This document shows positions 1 to 5,329 of a stretch of 6,119 nt of DNA, piece by piece. Numbering within the stretch: the first letter of the stretch is position 1; each line of letters opens with the position of its first letter. The notes under the pieces were generated by a model. The model did not search any database, was not told where the DNA came from, and was given only the letters and a program-made list of their open reading frames with translations. Source of the stretch: Actinomycetota bacterium (GTDB taxonomy: Bacteria > Actinomycetota > Actinomycetes > S36-B12). Position numbers and translations under genes: made by a program. The stretch is from assembly GCA_003506065.1 (NCBI GenBank), contig DNXA01000011.1:1-6119 (forward strand), written 5' to 3'.

Positions 1-17
1 CCCACCACCACCGGGGA

Positions 18-47
18 CGTCACCATGACATGCTTCAAATGGTGACG
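18..47 (-). terminator. Possible hairpin terminator at phosphatase 3' end
   Basis: A perfect 9-base inverted repeat (CGTCACCAT at 18-26, ATGGTGACG at 39-47) has a 12-base loop that contains the phosphatase stop codon (35-37). No run of T follows on the minus strand, so it would be a weak or non-canonical terminator. It could equally serve a convergent gene entering from the left edge. Confidence 0.35.
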
Positions 48-832
48 ACTATCCGGCTTTCCAGCATGGCAAGTTCCTGCTGCGAGAAGCCCAATCCATT
101 GGTCATGTAGCCCTCGATGTTTCCGTAGCGCATGCGCATGAAGGCAAAGGCTTCAGCGAGGTAGTCAGGGTTGGCATTCACCAATGCTCTGAATGCATCA
201 ACGTCTCCGCCCGAAGAGCGAACACTCTCAATGCGAGGCCGATAGCGACTGACCAAGTACTCATTGCTCTTTGCATACTCATCGATAGCAGTGGCTTCAT
301 CGACCCCCGCGAAATGCTGCAGGAAAGCGGCCGCCCAACCGGTGCGATCCTTGCCCGCAGCGCAGTAGACCGCCAGAGCACCATCGGGCTCTAAGACTGA
401 TCGTGCGAATGTTGCGTACGCAGATTGAGCAGCAGGCAGGCGAATGAAGTTGCGGTACGTCTCAAGCATCATGTCTATTCCGCCAGGTGGAACTGCAGCA
501 ATCTGCTGATCATCTTTGCCTGTCGCTGCAGCGCCGGCAGTCGCGGCTCCAGTTGAACCCGCACTGCCGATGACATCAGCCACGATCACTTGGATCTGCG
601 CAGGCACGGTCACCGGAAGCTCCGTTCGCTCCTTCTCCATGCGCAGATCAACCACGCGGGTCAGGCCCAACGAGAGCAACTCTGCTTGTGCCTGGGCAGA
701 GAGTCCCGTCAGCGCCTGAGTTCGGAAGACCACTCCACGGCGAAACTCACGGCCCTGGCCAGCCTGCACTCCGCCCAAGTCGCGGAAGTTCGGGACCTCT
801 GCACGCAGGGCAGAACTCGGCTGCTCGTCCAT
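35..832 (-). CDS. Tyrosine/serine protein phosphatase, PtpB-like (Y_phosphatase3 family)
   Basis: The product is a 265-residue cytoplasmic phosphatase expected to remove phosphate from phosphotyrosine, and perhaps phosphoserine/threonine or phosphoinositides, as its relative Mycobacterium tuberculosis PtpB does. Seen: the family's N-terminal NFRDLGG motif (residues 15-21), a VVDLR strand (about 60-64), and the active-site P-loop CAAGKDRTG with nucleophile Cys157, Lys161, Asp162 and Arg163. The residue before the Cys is Tyr156, where His is usual. Residues 89-110 are a Gly/Ala/Thr-rich low-complexity insert. There is no signal peptide or membrane segment. I chose the ATG at 832 because GGAAGG lies six bases upstream and NFRDLGG then falls at the usual distance from the N-terminus. 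The frame stays open to 940, but that extension has no family features and begins inside a hairpin. The gene lies downstream of the amidohydrolase on the same strand. The fold call is firm; the substrate is unknown. Confidence 0.88.
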   Translation of the reverse strand: MDEQPSSALRAEVPNFRDLGGVQAGQGREFRRGVVFRTQALTGLSAQAQAELLSLGLTRVVDLRMEKERTELPVTVPAQIQVIVADVIGSAGSTGAATAGAAATGKDDQQIAAVPPGGIDMMLETYRNFIRLPAAQSAYATFARSVLEPDGALAVYCAAGKDRTGWAAAFLQHFAGVDEATAIDEYAKSNEYLVSRYRPRIESVRSSGGDVDAFRALVNANPDYLAEAFAFMRMRYGNIEGYMTNGLGFSQQELAMLESRIVVTI

Positions 833-887
833 TTGATGCCTTCCACTCTGCGTTCTCCAAGAGCACTGCGTCACCGCGCACCTTGCG

Positions 888-893
888 ATCGTA
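888..893 (-). promoter_or_regulatory. Tentative -10 element for the phosphatase gene
   Basis: TACGAT on the minus strand fits the actinobacterial TAnnnT -10 pattern and would give a leader of about 50 bases. No convincing -35 hexamer lies 16-18 bases upstream. It is suggested mainly because the strong hairpin at 924-960 should stop transcripts coming from the amidohydrolase. Confidence 0.25.
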
Positions 894-923
894 GGGGGAG
901 CGCACAAGCCCGACAGACAGGGC

Positions 924-960
924 GAAGGCCTCGGCATCAAGAGCGATGTCCGAGGCCTTC
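924..960 (-). terminator. Hairpin terminator after the amidohydrolase gene
   Basis: GAAGGCCTCGG (924-934) and CCGAGGCCTTC (950-960) form a perfect 11-base-pair GC-rich stem. It extends by four more pairs (935-938 with 945-948) past a single bulged base at 949, leaving a six-base loop. It starts 11 bases beyond the amidohydrolase stop codon. A smaller GCCC/GGGC hairpin follows at 908-923. There is no clear U-tract, as is common for actinobacterial terminators. This is the strongest RNA structure in the window, and it argues that the phosphatase is transcribed separately. Confidence 0.7.
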
Positions 961-971
961 ACTGTCGTCAA

Positions 972-2240
972 CTATGCGACGGCGTAGCGAGCGTCGTACC
1001 GGCGCTTGAACTCCGCCTTTGTCGTCGGCGTGACATCCACATCTCGCGCCAGCGCTCGCAGAGCACCAACGGTCGCGTTCTCCTTAGTAGTGTGCTTGAA
1101 GGGATCCCAATCGAAGAATCGCGCCACGTTCTGATGCGTAATCATGTCGATCTCTTCATCAGTGCAGTTCGCATCGATGAACTCACCCATCAGCTTCTCC
1201 GGGGAGTACGGCCAGGTTGAGTCTGAGTGCGGGTAGTCACACTCCCAGGCGATGGTCTCGACGCCAATGCGATGGCGGGAATCCAGTCCACTTGGCTCTG
1301 TGATGTAGCAGGCCATGAAGTTCTTCTTCCAGACATCGGTCGGTCCCATGCCCGCTGGCAGGCAATCCAGTCCTGTCCAGAGTTGGTTCTCCATGTGTCG
1401 CTCAAGTCGATCCATCAGGAATGACACCCAACCCACGCCACCCTCGCTCATTGCGATCTTCAGGTCGGGGAACTTCTTGATCACCCCGCCAAGGATGATG
1501 TCGGTGACGGAGATCATCGACACCGTCGATGTCAGCACGATCATGTCGTCGATTCGAGCAGACTCTGGACGCTTCAGCAATCCAAAGCCACCACCAATAT
1601 GGAAGCTGGCGACCATGTTCGTGTCCACCATCACCTTGAGCATTGGATCCCAATAGCCGGAGGCGTAGTCAGGAAGCCCCACGCCGTACGGAGTTTCAGG
1701 CAAGGTGATGGACCGACATCCCATCTTGCTCAGACGGAGTACCTCCTTGGCTGCTTCGTCAATGTCGAAGGTCGGCACAACACCCATCGGAATGAAGCGC
1801 CCCGGATAGGCATTGCAGATGTCACCGACGTAGTAGTCGTTGTAGGCCTTGATCGCAAGGTTCACCAGATTGCGATCAGGAAGTTTGGCCAAGTGGCTTG
1901 CGGCGAAGCCAGCGAAAGTCGGGAACTCCATCTGCGTCAACAGTCCATTGGCGTTCATGTCGCGAACACGCGCGTCCCAGTCATATGCACCGGGTCGCAT
2001 CTCCGCCAAGGTCGTTGGGTCCATCGCCCATTCGTTCTTCGGCAGTCCCACGACTGCCGCGAGGCCTGCCGTACCAACGGCGGAGCCTTGGAATACCCAC
2101 GCATCGACTTCAGGATTGTCAGGGTGCTTGGTCAACTTGGGTGCTTGATCCTTCAAATGCTCCGGAAAATACTTGAAGGTGTCAGGTGATTCGATCGCGT
2201 GGTCATCAATGCTGACCATGACCATGTCGTCAATATTCAT
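972..2240 (-). CDS. Metal-dependent amidohydrolase (Amidohydro_2, TIM-barrel)
   Basis: The product is a 422-residue cytoplasmic hydrolase or decarboxylase of the Amidohydro_2 group (relatives include ACMS decarboxylase-like enzymes); the substrate cannot be told from sequence. Seen: an N-terminal SIDDHAIESPD segment (residues 10-20), in which Asp12 and His14 take the place of the classic HxH metal ligands; the ICNAYPGRFIPMGVVP segment (141-156); His214 in SFHIGGGFG; SEGGVGW (265-271) with Glu266; and WECDYPHSDSTWP (332-344) with Asp335 and His338. Together these are the expected metal and catalytic positions of the barrel. Length and motif order match the actinobacterial family, so the gene looks intact. 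GGGGAG lies four bases before the ATG at 2240; Met6 and Met8 are possible but poorer starts. It is divergent from the cellulase gene and followed by a strong hairpin. The family is certain enough; the pathway, perhaps catabolism of an aromatic or other small organic compound, is a guess. Confidence 0.9.
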   Translation of the reverse strand: MNIDDMVMVSIDDHAIESPDTFKYFPEHLKDQAPKLTKHPDNPEVDAWVFQGSAVGTAGLAAVVGLPKNEWAMDPTTLAEMRPGAYDWDARVRDMNANGLLTQMEFPTFAGFAASHLAKLPDRNLVNLAIKAYNDYYVGDICNAYPGRFIPMGVVPTFDIDEAAKEVLRLSKMGCRSITLPETPYGVGLPDYASGYWDPMLKVMVDTNMVASFHIGGGFGLLKRPESARIDDMIVLTSTVSMISVTDIILGGVIKKFPDLKIAMSEGGVGWVSFLMDRLERHMENQLWTGLDCLPAGMGPTDVWKKNFMACYITEPSGLDSRHRIGVETIAWECDYPHSDSTWPYSPEKLMGEFIDANCTDEEIDMITHQNVARFFDWDPFKHTTKENATVGALRALARDVDVTPTTKAEFKRRYDARYAVA

Positions 2241-2258
2241 GCTCTCCCCACTCGGAAA

Positions 2259-2284
2259 TTGAGTATTTCTTGAGTGTCTTCAAG
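2259..2284. repeat. Tandem 11-base repeats plus short palindrome, possible operator
   Basis: TTGAGTATTTC (2259-2269) is followed directly by TTGAGTGTCTT (2270-2280), giving two TTGAGT half-sites one helical turn apart. An overlapping inverted repeat CTTGA-6-TCAAG spans 2269-2284. The block lies about 20-45 bases upstream of the amidohydrolase start, so a regulator site or a leader structure is possible. No matching known operator is recognised. Confidence 0.3.
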
Positions 2285-2337
2285 CAGGGCCGCACTGCAG
2301 CGTTCAGACGCGCTCACGATATGGCATCACTCACGGC

Positions 2338-2366
2338 TTGAAAAAGAGGGAAATCCTCCTCATATT
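2338..2366 (+). promoter_or_regulatory. Sigma-70-like promoter for the cellulase gene
   Basis: A TTGAAA -35 hexamer (2338-2343; five of six consensus bases) and a CATATT -10 (2361-2366; four of six) are separated by exactly 17 bases. The predicted start site near 2373 would give a leader of about 77 bases before the ATG at 2450. I found no TGGGAGCGCTCCCA-type CebR box, the cellulose-response operator of Streptomyces, in this intergenic region. The rest of 2241-2449 shows no gene. Confidence 0.5.
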
Positions 2367-2449
2367 CGTCGGTGTCCCGTTTGCTCTGAAATCGATGGGA
2401 ACCAGAGCCGCCGAAGTGGCGTCGAAACTGCGAACTGGGGGGAATCGAT

Positions 2450-4453
2450 ATGAAAACGAAGAGTCGCAATCGACTTGCACTGCTCACCACCGCCATTGCG
2501 ATACCGGCATTGATCGTGGGCATTGCGCTGCCGATGCAGGCGAGCGCATCGACGGGGTCTTCACTATCGGCGGCTGTATCAAGCCACGCCGAGATCACTC
2601 TTCCGCTGGCCACGTCGGGTGGCAAGATCATCGATGCTGATGGAGACACCGTCGTGCTCCAAGGCGTGAACTGGTTCGGCATGGAAACGGCGACTCATGC
2701 CCCGCACGGCCTCTGGTCACGCGACTACAAAGACATGCTGCAGCAGATCTCGAGTCTGGGATTCAACGTGGTGCGCATTCCGTTCTCGCTGCAGGCCCTT
2801 CGGTCCACTTCGACAAGCAGCATCGACTTCGGTGGCGGCCGCAATGCTGCACTGCAGGGCAAGACCCCACTCCAGGTGCTCGATGAAATCATCGCTGAAG
2901 CCGGACGTCGGGGACTGATGGTGATTCTTGACAATCACTCGCAAGCAGACGATGGCTTCAGCTACGACCTTTGGTACGGACAGGATGGCTACACCGAAGC
3001 AGACTGGATCGACACCTGGCAGTTGCTGGCGAACCGCTACGGCAAGGTCAACAACGTCGTCGGATATGACTTGAAGAACGAACCGCACGGTCGGGCAACA
3101 TGGGGCACCGGTGGCCCATCGGACTGGCGCTTAGCGGCAGAACGAGCGGGTCGCGCTGTACTGGCAAAGGATGCTGACGCACTGATCCTGGTCGAAGGCA
3201 TCGAAGCCCCTGTCGCTTCAGGCAGCCTGGACCGCAACTGGTGGGGCGGCAACCTCGAAGGTGTGCGCACCAACCCGGTACGCCTAGGAGTCCCGGGGCA
3301 AGTGGTGTACTCACCGCACGAATACGGTCCGGGCGTCTTCGCGCAACCATGGTTCTCCTCGCCGGATATGGCCTCGATTCTTGCTGACCGCTGGCACAAG
3401 GGATTCGGCTACATCAATGCAACAGGCATTGCTCCAGTGCTTGTCGGTGAGTTCGGCGCCAAGAGCGTGACGACCGACACGGTCGAAGGCAGATGGATCA
3501 CGCAATTCACTGACTATCTGGCCGCGAGCGGCACCAGTTGGACCTTCTGGTCGTGGAACCCGAATTCAGGTGACACCGGCGGTGTACTGAAGGACGACTG
3601 GAGAACTGTGCACACCGACAAGGTCGCCCTGCTCACAGCGCTGATGAGTGGGCGCACCAGCATTCCGACCGCAAGTCCGACTTCAACCCCGACGCCCAAG
3701 GCGAGCCCATCGGCAACTTCAAGCAACGGGCTTACGGGCAGGATTCTGGTGGACTCGCAGTGGCCAACTGGCGCCTGCTTGCGTCTGTCGGTCACGAATC
3801 AGAGCGCAACTGCCAAGGCCGTTGCTGAGCTGAGTTTTGATCTGCCTGGCGGGGCGGTGACCAGCATCTGGAACGGAAGCGCATCGCGCACCGGCGACCA
3901 AGTGAAGATCACCACCCCGAACTGGGCCAAAGCTGAGGCCGGCTCTACCTACAGCGACACCGGAGTGTGCATTAGCGGTTCGCGCGTTCCTGCTGCATTG
4001 ACGGTGAACGGCCTGCCGTCAGCGTCGCCAACGACAAGTGCCACTGCGACGCCTACTCCAACGTTGACGCCAACGCCAACGCCTTCAGCAACGGCCACGC
4101 CGACAGTGTCGCCAAGTCCTTCAGCCACACCGGCGATCCCACCCTCAACCAGTGCTCTGAGCGCAACGCTGATCACAGACTCGACATGGGAGACCGGCTC
4201 CTGCCTGACTCTCGCGGTGACCAATGCCTCCAGCGCGTCGGTAGCCAATTGGTCGGCCAACTTCACCCTGGCCTCTGGCACACGCATCAGCCAATCGTGG
4301 AGCGGCGAACTGGCCGTCACTGAAGGCCGTGCTCAGGTAACGGCTCCCTCATGGGGCGGCTCCATCCCTGCTGGGGGAACGGTGCGCCACTTCGGATTCT
4401 GCTTGACAGGCGCTGGACTGCCGCACGACGCAACAGCGCGCGCGCTGGTCTGA
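2450..4453 (+). CDS. Secreted GH5 endoglucanase with two CBM2-like domains
   Basis: The product is a 667-residue exported endo-beta-1,4-glucanase expected to cleave cellulose internally, with retention of configuration. Seen in order: a Sec signal peptide (basic MKTKSRNR, hydrophobic core, AxA cleavage probably after Ala33); a GH5 barrel (about 57-397); a Thr/Pro/Ser linker (402-427); a CBM2-like domain (428-521); a longer linker (523-568); and a second CBM2-like domain (569-667). The catalytic acid/base is Glu211 in DLKNEPHG and the nucleophile is Glu334 in LVGEFG. Arg109, His163, His290 and the WTFWSWNPNSGDTGG segment (364-378) fit the family. GVNWFGMET, HGLWSRDY and DWRLAAERAG closely resemble Acidothermus E1, so subfamily GH5_1 is likely. 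GGGGGGA lies six bases upstream of the ATG. The gene has its own promoter and converges with the thioesterase gene. Oddly, the GH5 domain has no cysteine; all four cysteines are in the binding domains. Activity on another beta-glucan is possible. Confidence 0.92.
   Translation: MKTKSRNRLALLTTAIAIPALIVGIALPMQASASTGSSLSAAVSSHAEITLPLATSGGKIIDADGDTVVLQGVNWFGMETATHAPHGLWSRDYKDMLQQISSLGFNVVRIPFSLQALRSTSTSSIDFGGGRNAALQGKTPLQVLDEIIAEAGRRGLMVILDNHSQADDGFSYDLWYGQDGYTEADWIDTWQLLANRYGKVNNVVGYDLKNEPHGRATWGTGGPSDWRLAAERAGRAVLAKDADALILVEGIEAPVASGSLDRNWWGGNLEGVRTNPVRLGVPGQVVYSPHEYGPGVFAQPWFSSPDMASILADRWHKGFGYINATGIAPVLVGEFGAKSVTTDTVEGRWITQFTDYLAASGTSWTFWSWNPNSGDTGGVLKDDWRTVHTDKVALLTALMSGRTSIPTASPTSTPTPKASPSATSSNGLTGRILVDSQWPTGACLRLSVTNQSATAKAVAELSFDLPGGAVTSIWNGSASRTGDQVKITTPNWAKAEAGSTYSDTGVCISGSRVPAALTVNGLPSASPTTSATATPTPTLTPTPTPSATATPTVSPSPSATPAIPPSTSALSATLITDSTWETGSCLTLAVTNASSASVANWSANFTLASGTRISQSWSGELAVTEGRAQVTAPSWGGSIPAGGTVRHFGFCLTGAGLPHDATARALV
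3653..3730 (+). repeat. Linker 1 of the cellulase (Thr/Pro/Ser-rich)
   Basis: Residues about 402-427 are almost entirely Thr, Ser, Pro and Ala (for example ASPTSTPTPKASPSATSS). They form a flexible, probably extended linker joining the GH5 domain to the first binding domain. Degenerate ACnCCn codon repeats are visible in the DNA. Confidence 0.8.
4016..4153 (+). repeat. Linker 2 of the cellulase (PT-rich degenerate repeats)
   Basis: Residues about 523-568 hold alternating Pro-Thr runs (TATPTPTLTPTPTPSATATP and onward). They are encoded by degenerate tandem units such as ACGCCAACGCC. This is an inter-domain linker between the two CBM2-like modules and, by its repetitive nature, a likely spot for length variation between strains. 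Confidence 0.8.
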
Positions 4454-4471
4454 AGTTTGCGATGCTTCAGG
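4449..4471. terminator. Possible bidirectional terminator between convergent genes
   Basis: CTGAAG (4450-4455) and CTTCAG (4465-4470) form a 6-base-pair stem, extendable by flanking T/G wobble pairs in the plus-strand RNA. The stem overlaps the cellulase stop codon and ends six bases before the thioesterase stop at 4477. There is no U-tract. It is the only structure in the 23-base gap between the two stop codons. Confidence 0.35.
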
Positions 4472-4476
4472 AGCAA

Positions 4477-5277
4477 TCAGCCGCGCGGAGCGGCGTAGAC
4501 GATCTGGCTCTGCGTGATCACGCCAAGCGGACCGTTGCTATCGAAGAGCTGGGTTGTGGCAAGGCCGATGCCTGCTTGGCTCACGCTGCCCTGCGTTGCA
4601 ATGCAGAACCAGGGTCCAGCGGGGGCGCCCGCCAATGTCACGTTGACGTCCACATTGATCAATGCGACTCCCGATCCAGGTTCCACCGCTTGGGATAGGG
4701 CCGAGCCAAAATCGGCGACAGCCATCAACTGGCAAAGATCCGGCGTCGGCTCCCCCGCTATCAGAGGCACCGTCAATCGCATCCACGCAGTTCCCGGTCC
4801 AGGGATCCCCCAATCGCCGGTGGTGAATCGTGCCTCGACTGCATCTCTATGGAAGATGTGCGGTTGAGTTGCCCATTGATCTGGGTCCGAAGAATCAAGC
4901 ACGGCCGCGGGCAGCGCGGGCGCAACCTGCTGAACCATGTCAATCAATGGAACCGGACCCTGCCCGCGAAGAAGGAGCGCTCGGGCAGAGGCCACGATGT
5001 GCGTCGAGGTCCGCAGTTCAACCGTCAGGTGAGCCACCCTGCGGGACACCTGGCGCCGCGCACAATGCAGCTGCATCGGCTCCAAGGGAACGGGTTTCTC
5101 CAGATCCACTCCGACACGAGCAACCTGCTCTTCTGGTTGGAGTGCCTCGTGGATGGCAAGGGCCATCAGCGCGGAAGGAGGTCCGCCATGCATTGCATCT
5201 GGTCGCCACGGTCCGGTGGTGAACGGCGTGGGATGGAACCAGTCGTTATCTCGGCTGAACAAGGCGCTGACGGTCAT
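4477..5277 (-). CDS. Acyl-CoA thioesterase-like double-hotdog protein
   Basis: The product is a 266-residue cytoplasmic protein of the thioesterase-like superfamily (4HBT_3 / TesB-like), expected to hydrolyse an acyl-CoA or related thioester. Seen: the first hotdog half contains DAMHGGPPSALMALAIHE (residues 27-44), the usual HGG-PP-A helix start, and the second half contains ADFGSAL (188-194) followed by a strand-rich region NVDVNVTLAGAP (208-219) and the C-terminal ITQSQIVYA (254-262). The length fits two fused hotdog folds. There is no signal peptide. The open frame runs on to 5421, but the upstream part overlaps the kinase gene, so the ATG at 5277 is chosen. It has no clear Shine-Dalgarno sequence of its own, and a 15-codon mini-ORF overlaps it by ATGA. 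It lies 49 bases after the kinase stop on the same strand, so co-transcription is plausible. Chain-length preference cannot be read from the sequence. Confidence 0.8.
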   Translation of the reverse strand: MTVSALFSRDNDWFHPTPFTTGPWRPDAMHGGPPSALMALAIHEALQPEEQVARVGVDLEKPVPLEPMQLHCARRQVSRRVAHLTVELRTSTHIVASARALLLRGQGPVPLIDMVQQVAPALPAAVLDSSDPDQWATQPHIFHRDAVEARFTTGDWGIPGPGTAWMRLTVPLIAGEPTPDLCQLMAVADFGSALSQAVEPGSGVALINVDVNVTLAGAPAGPWFCIATQGSVSQAGIGLATTQLFDSNGPLGVITQSQIVYAAPRG

Positions 5278-5321
5278 GAATCGCGACCGTAGCAGCCGGG
5301 TGCAGTCGGGTGAACGCGCAT
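5274..5321 (-). CDS. Putative 15-codon leader ORF overlapping the thioesterase start
   Basis: An ATG at 5321 opens a short frame encoding MRVHPTAPGCYGRDS. Its TGA overlaps the thioesterase ATG as ATGA. GAAGAG lies about nine bases upstream, a weak ribosome site. The thioesterase start lacks a good site of its own, so translational coupling would make sense. A frame this short can easily occur by chance, and no family is recognised. Confidence 0.25.
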   Translation of the reverse strand: MRVHPTAPGCYGRDS

Positions 5322-5329
5322 GGCTGCTA
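5290..5329 (-). repeat. Inverted repeat spanning the kinase stop codon
   Basis: A perfect 8-base inverted repeat (TAGCAGCC at 5290-5297, GGCTGCTA at 5322-5329) has a 24-base loop. On the minus-strand RNA the first arm begins with the kinase TAG stop, and the loop holds the first half of the 15-codon mini-ORF. It could be a weak intercistronic terminator, an attenuator-like element or a processing site. Confidence 0.35.

Noticed and set aside
833..940. N-terminal extension of the phosphatase to Met at 940 (301 residues)
   Set aside because: The extra 36 residues are Cys/Pro/Arg-rich with no family match, begin inside the loop region of the 924-960 hairpin, and the ATG at 832 has a good ribosome site.
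590..1009. 139-codon plus-strand open frame
   Set aside because: Arg/Ser/His-rich shadow opposite the phosphatase and the intergenic hairpin, without motifs or a ribosome site.
1599..2189. 196-codon plus-strand open frame
   Set aside because: It lies wholly opposite the amidohydrolase, which has complete family motifs; the antisense frame shows no recognisable domain and is a by-product of GC-rich codon use.
2314..2682. 122-codon minus-strand open frame across the cellulase start
   Set aside because: It crosses the cellulase promoter, ribosome site and signal-peptide region and has no recognisable domain.
4016..4153. Tandem repeats considered as CRISPR or minisatellite
   Set aside because: The units are short, degenerate and in frame, and encode a Pro-Thr linker; there are no unique spacers.
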